Positions 1 through 6,511 of a stretch of 8,983 nt of DNA are shown in pieces. This stretch comes from Methanosarcinales archaeon. GTDB taxonomy: Archaea; Halobacteriota; Syntropharchaeia; Alkanophagales; Methanospirareceae. Within the stretch, counting starts at the first letter, position 1; the number at the start of each line of letters is the position of its first letter. The notes beneath the pieces are model-generated. The model worked only from the letters and a program-made list of their open reading frames with translations. It did not search any database and was not told the DNA's origin. The stretch covers positions 1 through 8,983 of the forward strand of contig JAUXGS010000027.1 of the NCBI GenBank assembly GCA_030621945.1. Direction: 5' to 3'. Both the position numbers and the translations under genes were made by a program.

Positions 1-213
1 GCTGCTATAAACGTTTATGTCATCGTTTACTACGTGATGAGATGGTATAGATTAGCAGGTATAAGTGGCATAGAAGAAGCGTTAGTACCATTAGACTTCC
101 TTTTCAGAAATATAAGATTCATTACGCTGGTGGTATTCTATTGCGTGGTAATGTGGTTAGCGAAATGTCTGAAGAAAGTGCACGGGGATTATCTATTGCT
201 ATTTAAAAGATAA
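1..213 (+). CDS. C-terminal end of an unidentified membrane protein (5' end outside window)
   Basis: Frame 1 is open from the first base to a TAA at 211-213, giving 70 residues with no start inside the window that must be used. The tail has two hydrophobic stretches, an aliphatic/aromatic one at the very left edge (AINVYVIVYYV) and a second around residues 44-57 (ITLVVFYCVVMWLA). Between them lies a polar segment, and the protein ends in a basic tail (CLKKVHG... LFKR). This looks like the last two membrane segments of a multi-pass protein, with the basic end probably cytoplasmic. The family cannot be named from this fragment. It converges on the alpha-mannosidase gene, with 42 bases between the two stops. 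Confidence 0.6.
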   Translation, partial: AAINVYVIVYYVMRWYRLAGISGIEEALVPLDFLFRNIRFITLVVFYCVVMWLAKCLKKVHGDYLLLFKR

Positions 214-255
214 AGGGAAGGAAAGGTTGGAGGAAGATAAACAAGCGATAGTCCC

Positions 256-2880
256 TTAAAGTGCTATCTTCAACGTAACTATCTCAAAGGGGTTTATCGT
301 CAACGCTATTCTCTTACCTTCATGCGTCAGCTCTTTTGCCACTTCTTCGTCCTCTTCTTCCAGCATGTTCACCACCTTGACTGCCTTTAGCTCGTTGAAT
401 AGCGTTATTTTCGCATCTGTCTCTACCCCTTTAGTTTCATAAAATCTTAGAATCACTCCGTTCTCATCCTCTGCCATTTTCAATGCGGATAAAATGACAT
501 TATCCGGTTCTATCTCCACAAAAGACCGTTTCAAAGGAAATTTTCTACCATTAGGTATCTGTACTGCGTTCAAACCATTGTTGAATTCATAAGCATGCTT
601 ATAGGATGAAGCTTCCTGCCAATTTCCCTCATGCGGGTAAATGGAATATCTGAAGATGTATCTCCTCAACTCTTTTGCATCTGGAACCGGTATTGCAGGA
701 CCGGTCTTACCATCGGAGGACAGCATCGAAACGCTTCTGAGCAGGGTTAAATAGATGACGCCATCTCGCACCTCATTTTCTGGTATCCCACTGTGAATTA
801 CGGTTAAGCCCTTCTTTCCGTCAGAATAATCAAGCCACCCCAGCGAGGGGAATGCACCACAGGGCTTCTCAACCCACTCCTCTTTTGGCGTATAGTACCA
901 CTGGTCCGTTGGTCGTGAAACAACGCCAAATTGGCTCCCACAGGCATAAGCCAATGATTTCATGTCCGTGGAGAATCTGACTCTGAGCCGTGCCCTCGGA
1001 TGTTTGTCCACTACAGTCGTGATGAAATCTATTCTCGGGATGTCCTTATAAACAATTATCTTCTTCGTGCACTCCAGGAATTTATGGCGCCATATAAGCG
1101 GCTCCTTTTTCTCCGTCAATCTATACGGCCAGCGTAAGGAGAAGTAATTGGTTTCGACGTTGATAACCCGTCTCAAAGGACTTTTATCTATACTGAAGCT
1201 CCTTACACGGAATGAGCCATACTTCACTCCTTCTCCCTTTTCTGTCTTTAATGGGATACCCAGTGTTTGTCGGTGGTAGTAAAGGTCGCCGGCTTCTTCC
1301 TCCAGCACGAGCTCATTCCCCGTGCAAATCCTATTCCGCCCGTTGTGATACACGTCAATCAGTCCCGTGGCTGGATCTACCTCAACGCCAAAGAATCTGT
1401 TTTCGATGGTGTTCCCTCGTATCATGATAAAGTCGGGTTCATAAGGATAACGTCTTGGTTCGCGTTCAAGGATTTTATAAATCTTATATCCCACTGCAGG
1501 AACCGTGGGAAAAAAGCCTATCCTCGCATATCTTAGCGAGTCATCATCATACCGGGCGAACCGTATGACCTCCACTTCTATTTCTTCTTCACCACTCTTT
1601 AAACCATTAATTGCCATTATTTGCCCTTTCTCAAAATTCAAATTCATCTCTAACCAGTTCTTAACTTCCCACGAGAGCGAGTTGAATACCATTATATCGC
1701 CACTTATAACCCTGCCCTCTCCTTTGCCTACTTCCTCTGATTCATGCTCTAAAAAATGATCGTGTACGCGATCGCATAAGGTGGACACCTCTGTGATGAT
1801 ATAGCCCCTGTATTGCCTCACCTCATCGTAACCTTGGTCCATTCCGGTTCCAGGTACAACATCATGAAATGCACAGAATAAAACTTTCCGCCAAAGGTTT
1901 CCCAGCTCTCCAGATGGATAGCGGGCATTTAGGAGATGAGCTATTGTACACCATTGCTCGCAACGCAACAACCAACCCTCGTATTCACAAAGCGCCTGTT
2001 TTAGCCACATCCTGCTCGAGCAGCAATTTGGAAACACCTCCGAATATTTCCCGGAATACATCTCGCCCTTCCGGACTTCCATCTTAAGGTTCAGATCTTC
2101 TATTTCTTTCTCCAGAGCTTCAAAGAACTCATGCGGAGTTGCGATCTTCATCAGCGCTTTTTTCCCGCTCTTCTCATTCCACGCCTTTACCGCATCAGGC
2201 GTTTCCGGCTGTGGCATTGTAACGCCGCTCCCGGAAGGCATCAAGATGTGGGAGGTTGCTGCCACTTCCTTGAGTTTCTCATAGCTCTCATCCAGCTTTG
2301 TCAAGTCCAATCCTGCTCTGTATCCTAAGGGCATCCAGTGTGTTAAAATCCTTGTTCCATCTAAACCTTCCCACAGGAATTCCGTAGGTTTGTTCTTCGG
2401 TATTCCTCTTCGGAAAGCAACATATTTGTATCCCGACTTTTTGTAGATTTGCGGGAGCTGGGCATTCAAGCCAAAACTGTCTGCTTGCCACATTACCGGA
2501 ACATCAACCCCAAACTTCTCCTTCACATAGCTCTTACCAACCAGGATTTCTCTTATCAGTGTTTCTCCAGTCGGGAGCATTGTATCGGCCATCAGGTATT
2601 CGCCGTCAGCAATCTCCAGATTACCTCCCTTTACGTGCTTTGTAATCTTTGAGAACAGTTCTGGATACCGCCTCTCCAGCTCTTCCAGTAGAAAGGTTTG
2701 CTCTATGAGAAACTTGTAATCGTTCTTTTCAAGAAGCTCAGCCACCTCCCTCAGAATGAGCAGCATATTGATGTAGAAATAGTCCTCCTTCGTGAAGGAC
2801 CAGATGGCATCATAATGCGTGTGCGGAACAAGGTAAATCGTATCCTTCTCTTCTGTCTTCTTCTTGGCCATAGCCTTCAT
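256..2880 (-). CDS. GH38-family alpha-mannosidase, possible mannosylglycerate hydrolase
   Basis: This is an 874-residue glycoside hydrolase of family 38 (retaining, zinc-dependent alpha-mannosidases), of full family length. Near the N-terminus is the signature HTHYDAIW (residues 20-27); by analogy with Golgi mannosidase II, H22 and D24 would bind zinc. D134 in MWQADSFG is the expected nucleophile, and H339 in FCAFHDVVPGTG is the expected last zinc ligand. SSRMWLKQ (288-295) matches the substrate-site helix. There is no signal peptide, so it is probably cytoplasmic. It is the last gene of an operon, starting 12 nt after the phosphatase stop. The start is the ATG at 2880; a second in-frame ATG at 2871 is possible, and neither has a strong Shine-Dalgarno. 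The linkage to mannosylglycerate synthesis suggests a role in hydrolysing that solute, and E. coli MngB is a GH38 precedent. Action on other mannosides or on N-glycans is the alternative. Family membership is secure; the substrate is inferred. Confidence 0.93.
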   Translation of the reverse strand: MKAMAKKKTEEKDTIYLVPHTHYDAIWSFTKEDYFYINMLLILREVAELLEKNDYKFLIEQTFLLEELERRYPELFSKITKHVKGGNLEIADGEYLMADTMLPTGETLIREILVGKSYVKEKFGVDVPVMWQADSFGLNAQLPQIYKKSGYKYVAFRRGIPKNKPTEFLWEGLDGTRILTHWMPLGYRAGLDLTKLDESYEKLKEVAATSHILMPSGSGVTMPQPETPDAVKAWNEKSGKKALMKIATPHEFFEALEKEIEDLNLKMEVRKGEMYSGKYSEVFPNCCSSRMWLKQALCEYEGWLLRCEQWCTIAHLLNARYPSGELGNLWRKVLFCAFHDVVPGTGMDQGYDEVRQYRGYIITEVSTLCDRVHDHFLEHESEEVGKGEGRVISGDIMVFNSLSWEVKNWLEMNLNFEKGQIMAINGLKSGEEEIEVEVIRFARYDDDSLRYARIGFFPTVPAVGYKIYKILEREPRRYPYEPDFIMIRGNTIENRFFGVEVDPATGLIDVYHNGRNRICTGNELVLEEEAGDLYYHRQTLGIPLKTEKGEGVKYGSFRVRSFSIDKSPLRRVINVETNYFSLRWPYRLTEKKEPLIWRHKFLECTKKIIVYKDIPRIDFITTVVDKHPRARLRVRFSTDMKSLAYACGSQFGVVSRPTDQWYYTPKEEWVEKPCGAFPSLGWLDYSDGKKGLTVIHSGIPENEVRDGVIYLTLLRSVSMLSSDGKTGPAIPVPDAKELRRYIFRYSIYPHEGNWQEASSYKHAYEFNNGLNAVQIPNGRKFPLKRSFVEIEPDNVILSALKMAEDENGVILRFYETKGVETDAKITLFNELKAVKVVNMLEEEDEEVAKELTHEGKRIALTINPFEIVTLKIAL

Positions 2881-2892
2881 TCCACTACAAAC

Positions 2893-3699
2893 TCACTTAT
2901 TACTTATAAACTTTTCCACGACTTCAACCCAGCCTTCAGGTCCCTCGCCCTTCGCCTTATAAAGGTTTGGCAGAGAAATATCAAGCCACGTGCCCTTTTT
3001 GTTCTTTACCACCGCTGGCTGCTCCACCGCGTTCAACATCGGAATATCATTCCTGCTATCTCCAACACCTATAGTCTTCACTACCCCATATTCCTTCTCG
3101 AAGAGTCCCGTGAGAATCTTCACCGCTTTACCTTTGTCCGCATCCTTCCCGTGAATGTTGTAGTATCGTCCTCCGTGAGTAACAGCAAAACCTTTCTCTC
3201 TGATTTTCTCGAACAAAACTGCCTCCTTCTCTTCAGGTTCATCAAAGATGAAACTCTCGTTGTATTCCTTCTTCTTTGCACGTTTCGCCTCATCTACAGT
3301 CAAATTAGCATCTTTTGCAACTTCTTCTGCGGTCATATCACCAAACCCAGTTATTTTGAACGCAGTTTCTTCCCTGATCGCTTTTAAGGCCGCTCTTAGC
3401 TCGCCATACGAAGCGCCGAGTTCAATAACGCAGTAATCGCCACGCCCCTTACACGCGAACTCAAAAGAGAAGTAATTCTTGGGGATGAAGATTGCACCAC
3501 CATTATCCACAATAAATGGGTCACCTATTCCCAATGTTTTCCGGTAATATTCGTTCTCTACAAATGTCTTCGCCGTGCAAAATATAATCGGGACATTTCT
3601 CTTCTTCAAGGCGTCCAGAGCCGGAAGAGCTGCATCGTAGGAGTAGTCGGAGAGATCAAGCAGAGTACCGTCGAGGTCTGTGAAAAGAACTTTTCTCAT
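2893..3699 (-). CDS. mpgP: Mannosyl-3-phosphoglycerate phosphatase
   Basis: A 268-residue HAD-superfamily phosphatase of the MPGP type, predicted to remove the phosphate from mannosyl-3-phosphoglycerate to give mannosylglycerate (2-O-alpha-mannosyl-D-glycerate). The HAD motifs are intact and in order: FTDLDGTLLD with nucleophile D8 and acid/base D10, CTAKT with T42 as motif II, K189 in DADKGKA as motif III, and GVGDSRNDIPML with D214 and D218 as the Mg2+-binding motif IV. The region between motifs II and III (about residues 80-180) is the cap expected for Cof-type HADs. Its ATG overlaps the synthase stop in an ATGA arrangement (3696-3699) and has no Shine-Dalgarno of its own, so translational coupling is likely. 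Sucrose-phosphatase-like or phosphomannomutase-like HADs are alternatives on sequence alone. The adjacent synthase gene makes the MPGP call strong. Confidence 0.94.
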   Translation of the reverse strand: MRKVLFTDLDGTLLDLSDYSYDAALPALDALKKRNVPIIFCTAKTFVENEYYRKTLGIGDPFIVDNGGAIFIPKNYFSFEFACKGRGDYCVIELGASYGELRAALKAIREETAFKITGFGDMTAEEVAKDANLTVDEAKRAKKKEYNESFIFDEPEEKEAVLFEKIREKGFAVTHGGRYYNIHGKDADKGKAVKILTGLFEKEYGVVKTIGVGDSRNDIPMLNAVEQPAVVKNKKGTWLDISLPNLYKAKGEGPEGWVEVVEKFISNK

Positions 3700-4937
3700 T
3701 GTCTCTGTAACTTTTGAACACTTTCTTCTTCTAAATACTCTTCCTTTTCCGCTTCACACTCTGTAGTCCCTTGTTTACATCTTGTAAATGTTTCTGCAGT
3801 GCTTTCAAGCAATTTCACAAATTTTTGTGTATCAATTTCTCCAATAGGGGGCATTATGATGTTCTCTTTTGGCTTATCAAACTCCAGAAGATCTCCCAGC
3901 TCCTCAAGCACTTTTAACCGTACATGATCATTGCAAAGTTTGCAGTGGTAAATCGTTTGGAGTGAGCCAAGCAGCATGTTATTAACATGCTCATCTCCTT
4001 TTTCTTCGTGTATGTGTGGATTTAGCGTTTCGATCTGAAAGATCTCAATTCCGGCATTTGCAGCATCTGCATCTGTAATAATTTCAGCATCCAACCCAAA
4101 CCCATCAAACAAACAGATGAAGTGATAGGGTTCAACTGAGTAGCCGGTCGAGTAGCTCAATATGTCCGCGAGCTTTGTTGTCAGCGCATGCTCGCCTGCA
4201 TTTCCGGTTATCACAATTCTGGTTTCGAATCCTACGCGTGTTGAGATTAAGAGATTGATATACTTATTTGTAGTCTCGCTTACCCGGCCCCATTTTTGGA
4301 AATAAAGCTTGTCTTCCACTACCTTTGGCTTATATCGCCAGTGAAGTCGCACCATGCTGTATGGCGATTCAGCCATACAGAATCCCGCTGCATAATCCAG
4401 TACATATTCACGCACAGAACCAGGGATGTAGTTGTCGGCATCAGCAAATCCAATGAAGTCCTTCCCAAGTGATTTCGCAAGCAGCATACCGATGATCATA
4501 CCCTCAGCCTTACCATCCCTGACTACTGTATCCTTATCAAGGAGATTGTCATATCCCGCTTCATAAAACGCAAAGCCCACATCCGGGTCTTTTTGGTGTA
4601 CAATAAGTATCTCCTGCTGTGTCAATTCGTGGAGATTTGTTACCATATCCTTCTCCATCTTGTACGTGTCGGGTGTGTCCCTTCTGCTATTCGACACCAC
4701 AATGACGGAGCAGTCAAATGGAATAGCTCTTAAAACACCCTCCAGTAAATGTATCTTTTCGTCCTTTACGGGTACGATGATAGCAGAACGCCGTAAAACA
4801 TCTTTGATTTCATCAAAAGGGATGTCTTTTGCCCGTGGATTTGCAAAGCCACCGGAATCAATCTTTAAAATACGCTGCATCTCATGAATTTTCACGGAGC
4901 CAAATATCTCCGTATGCCTTGGCATCTCGATGAGCAT
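3696..4937 (-). CDS. mpgS: Mannosyl-3-phosphoglycerate synthase (GT55)
   Basis: Catalyses transfer of mannose from GDP-mannose to 3-phosphoglycerate, the first step of mannosylglycerate synthesis, in the cytoplasm. I recognise close similarity to the Pyrococcus enzyme along the whole length: IIVPVKDEKIHLLEGVL (53-69), VSNSRRDTPD (81-90), VHQKDPDVGFAF (113-124), the metal/nucleotide DXD site in FADADNYIPG (D166, D168), MVRLHWRYKPKV (195-206), TGNAGEHA (244-251) and ETLNPHIHEEKG (303-314). I place the start at the ATG at 4937. It gives MLIEMPRHTEIFG, in register with the recalled Pyrococcus N-terminus, and has an AGGTG Shine-Dalgarno 6 nt upstream. The longer frame from a GTG at 4946 would start inside that Shine-Dalgarno. 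The protein is 413 residues and ends in an acidic tail of about 30 residues that the Pyrococcus protein appears to lack. It is the first gene of the operon. Confidence 0.95.
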   Translation of the reverse strand: MLIEMPRHTEIFGSVKIHEMQRILKIDSGGFANPRAKDIPFDEIKDVLRRSAIIVPVKDEKIHLLEGVLRAIPFDCSVIVVSNSRRDTPDTYKMEKDMVTNLHELTQQEILIVHQKDPDVGFAFYEAGYDNLLDKDTVVRDGKAEGMIIGMLLAKSLGKDFIGFADADNYIPGSVREYVLDYAAGFCMAESPYSMVRLHWRYKPKVVEDKLYFQKWGRVSETTNKYINLLISTRVGFETRIVITGNAGEHALTTKLADILSYSTGYSVEPYHFICLFDGFGLDAEIITDADAANAGIEIFQIETLNPHIHEEKGDEHVNNMLLGSLQTIYHCKLCNDHVRLKVLEELGDLLEFDKPKENIIMPPIGEIDTQKFVKLLESTAETFTRCKQGTTECEAEKEEYLEEESVQKLQRQ

Positions 4938-4943
4938 TTCTAA

Positions 4944-4948
4944 CACCT
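4944..4948 (-). promoter_or_regulatory. Shine-Dalgarno of mpgS (decides the start)
   Basis: On the minus strand AGGTG lies 6 nt before the ATG at 4937. A possible upstream GTG start at 4946 is made of the last three bases of this site, so the site argues for the shorter protein. Confidence 0.65.
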
Positions 4949-5009
4949 ACTATTATGTTTATTTTTATATTATAAGTGTATATTGCTATTGTAAGTAGAG
5001 GCAGAAGAA
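4949..5009. promoter_or_regulatory. Shared divergent promoter region of the mpgS operon and the eL21 gene
   Basis: The short gap between the divergent genes is very AT-rich, with a core at 4957-4976. On the minus strand TTATAATAT (about 4968-4976) lies about 30-40 nt before the mpgS ATG, which leaves room for a short leader including the AGGTG site. On the plus strand, TTTATATTATAA (4964-4975) or GTATATT (4978-4984) are TATA candidates for the ribosomal gene. The exact elements and transcription starts cannot be fixed by eye. Two archaeal promoters must fit here almost back to back. Confidence 0.55.
4997..5001 (+). promoter_or_regulatory. Shine-Dalgarno-like site of the eL21 gene
   Basis: AGAGG lies 8 nt before the ATG at 5010. 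It is a moderate match to the archaeal anti-Shine-Dalgarno and agrees with the conserved N-terminus MARSHG as the true start. Confidence 0.45.
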
Positions 5010-5309
5010 ATGGCACGTTCACACGGAGAGAGGAAGCACACGAGGTATAAGTTGAGTAAGAGAAAGCGGGAGCGAGGGCTGTCTCCAATAAGCAGAGCTA
5101 TTCAAAGCTTTGCATCCGGGGAACAGGTGCATATCCGTATAGACCCAAGCGTTCATAAAGGTATGCCACACCATAGATTTCACGGCATGACTGGCACGGT
5201 GAAAGGAGAGCGAGGAAGAGCGTACATCGTGGAGGTATCAGACGGTACGAGACAGCGAAAAAAGGAGTTATTCATACGCGCCGAGCATTTGAGCCCGCAA
5301 GTCATGTAA
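5010..5309 (+). CDS. rpl21e: Large-subunit ribosomal protein eL21 (L21e)
   Basis: A 99-residue basic protein of the eukaryote/archaeal L21e family, a component of the 50S subunit. The family pattern is clear. The N-terminus is rich in Arg, Lys and Ser (MARSHGERKHTRYKLSKRKR). It is followed by GLSPISRAIQSFASGEQVHIRIDPSVHKGMPHHRFHG in consecutive blocks (residues about 24-59), where QVHIRIDPSVHKGMP and RFHGMTG are the most typical parts. An SH3-like end follows (TGTVKGERGRAYIVEV, then a KKELFIRAEHL segment). Length is normal for archaea. In many archaea this gene is followed by rpoF and a DUF655 gene; here an exchanger gene follows after 143 bases, so it seems to be transcribed alone. Confidence 0.96.
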   Translation: MARSHGERKHTRYKLSKRKRERGLSPISRAIQSFASGEQVHIRIDPSVHKGMPHHRFHGMTGTVKGERGRAYIVEVSDGTRQRKKELFIRAEHLSPQVM

Positions 5310-5350
5310 TGTAAGTCACAAGCTCCGGCGAGCGCGCCAAGTTCCAAATA

Positions 5351-5369
5351 ATTTATATCTGATATAAAT
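5351..5369. promoter_or_regulatory. Perfect AT-rich palindrome, possible operator or TATA-containing site
   Basis: ATTTATATC and GATATAAAT form a perfect 9-bp inverted repeat around a single T at 5360. It sits 42 bases after the eL21 stop and 84 bases before the exchanger start. Each arm contains a TATA-like TTTATAT, so it could be the exchanger promoter, an operator for a dimeric regulator covering that promoter, or both. No T-run or GC-rich stem follows, so it is not a typical terminator. Confidence 0.4.
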
Positions 5370-5426
5370 ATTTCTGTGGTGTTTTATCTTTGGTTAAATT
5401 TCACCTTCAGCAGATAAGATATAACT

Positions 5427-5452
5427 AAAATATATAGCAAATAGAGGGGTGG
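5427..5452 (+). promoter_or_regulatory. TATA-like element and Shine-Dalgarno before the exchanger gene
   Basis: AAAATATATAG (5427-5437) is a good archaeal TATA candidate, but it lies only about 20 nt before the GTG at 5453. GAGGGG (5444-5449) is a Shine-Dalgarno match for that GTG. If this TATA is used, transcription would begin around the start codon itself and favour the in-frame TTG at 5462. If the GTG is used, a promoter further upstream is needed, such as the AT-rich stretch near 5351-5370. Confidence 0.4.
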
Positions 5453-6421
5453 GTGAAGAGATTGAGCTACGAGTTAGGAGTTGCTTTTCTTGCTCTGGCA
5501 GGCTGTTTTATAGCGTTTTACTATCTAACGGGCTTTTTTGTGAGCGGTTTAGGCTCTCTTGCTAAACGTTTCAACGTGCCCGAATCAGTTGTAGGTGCCT
5601 CTGTGGCTGCGATAGTAAGCAGTGCACCGGAAATGGGGGCTTCGATATTCTCAGTTGTGGAAGGGCATCCAGACATTGGTATGGGGACAATCGTAGGCTC
5701 AGCGATCTTTAATATCTCTTTATTACTTGCCTTCTCGCTCTGGGTAAGAAAATGCGTTCTCGATGAGAAAGTGCTCAAAAGGGATGGTGCATACTACCTT
5801 TTCGTGGTGATAGTCACGATAGTAACGATTATGGACGGGGTTTTGACACGTTGGGAGGCACTAACCTGGTTCTTGCTTTACATTGTCTATTTCATCTGGC
5901 TTTTCAGGGATGCGATTGACGGAAAGTTCGTTCCAAAAGAGGAGTTCGAGTATGTTCCTACGAAGAAAGCGGTTCTTTATACGGGTATCGGGATTGTGGG
6001 TATAGCGTTGAGTGCTGATATAATGGTGAGATCAACCGTTTATGTTACGAATACTTTGGGTTTATCGGAATCGCTTTTCAGCCTGGTTATTATAGCGATC
6101 GCGACCTCGGTTCCAGATCTTTTTGTGTCTGTAGATGCGGCAAGGAAGGGTATGGGGAGCTTAGCGGTTTCTAACGCAGTTGGAAGCAATATCTTCGATA
6201 TTCTGGTGGGGATAGGTTTGCCTTTCAGTTTCGTAGCGGTGACGCCCATTCATGGCAACATAGGGCTATCAGCTTTCTATCTTTTATTATCGGTCTTCAT
6301 TTTCCTAATTCTAATTCTGTTCAGGAAAAGCGTAGGAAAAAAAGAGGCGTGTGTGCTGGCTGCGGTTTATGTCAGCTATATTTTTGTTGTAGTTCTCTAT
6401 AGCGGCATCCACCCATTTTAA
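5453..6421 (+). CDS. Sodium/calcium exchanger family membrane protein, NCKX-like alpha repeats
   Basis: A 322-residue integral membrane protein of the Ca2+/cation antiporter superfamily with about ten hydrophobic segments and two inverted alpha repeats. Alpha-1 (about residues 48-95) holds SSAPEMGASIF with E60 and DIGMGTIVGSAIFNI with N87. Alpha-2 (about 213-258) holds ATSVPDLFVSVDAARKG with D222 and AVGSNIFDILVG with D249. By family knowledge these residues line the ion-binding site (compare E54, N81, E213 and D240 of the Methanocaldococcus exchanger). The hydrophilic loop between the halves (about 151-172) is short, without the large regulatory loop of animal proteins. Expected role: Ca2+ extrusion driven by Na+, possibly with K+. 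The start is GTG at 5453 with GAGGGG upstream; an in-frame TTG at 5462 is the alternative. The direction of transport and the ions used are not shown by sequence. Confidence 0.92.
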   Translation: MKRLSYELGVAFLALAGCFIAFYYLTGFFVSGLGSLAKRFNVPESVVGASVAAIVSSAPEMGASIFSVVEGHPDIGMGTIVGSAIFNISLLLAFSLWVRKCVLDEKVLKRDGAYYLFVVIVTIVTIMDGVLTRWEALTWFLLYIVYFIWLFRDAIDGKFVPKEEFEYVPTKKAVLYTGIGIVGIALSADIMVRSTVYVTNTLGLSESLFSLVIIAIATSVPDLFVSVDAARKGMGSLAVSNAVGSNIFDILVGIGLPFSFVAVTPIHGNIGLSAFYLLLSVFIFLILILFRKSVGKKEACVLAAVYVSYIFVVVLYSGIHPF

Positions 6422-6511
6422 TGATCCACTACGGGATAATGAAAAATACGAGGCTCTTAACACCTCCAACTTCTTATATGCCCTCTGGAAGCGATTTTGG
6501 AGTAGCCCTAC

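Noticed and set aside
203..240. Purine-rich plus strand (pyrimidine-rich minus strand) after the GH38 gene, a possible terminator, with AAGGGA/TCCCTT arms
   Set aside because: The minus-strand tract is C/T-mixed rather than a clean T-run, and the arms are short with a loop of over 30 bases, so no terminator can be claimed.
1212..1536. Plus-strand open frames of 71 and 89 codons
   Set aside because: They lie antisense within the well-supported GH38 gene and encode low-information sequence with no domain.
2698..3387. A 229-codon plus-strand frame
   Set aside because: It overlaps the phosphatase gene and the 5' end of the GH38 gene in antisense. Both of those have intact catalytic motifs, and the antisense product shows no recognisable pattern.
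4882..5088. Minus-strand 68-codon frame across the divergent promoter
   Set aside because: It covers the shared promoter and the starts of both mpgS and eL21; a shadow frame.
5322..5333. GGCG-AGCG-CGCC hairpin after the eL21 gene as a terminator
   Set aside because: The stem has only 4 base pairs and no T-run follows.
6422..6511. Terminator in the convergent gap between the exchanger and GNAT genes
   Set aside because: A GGTGGTGTTTTT stretch (6521-6535) ends in five T, but it lies inside the GNAT coding end and no stable stem precedes it.
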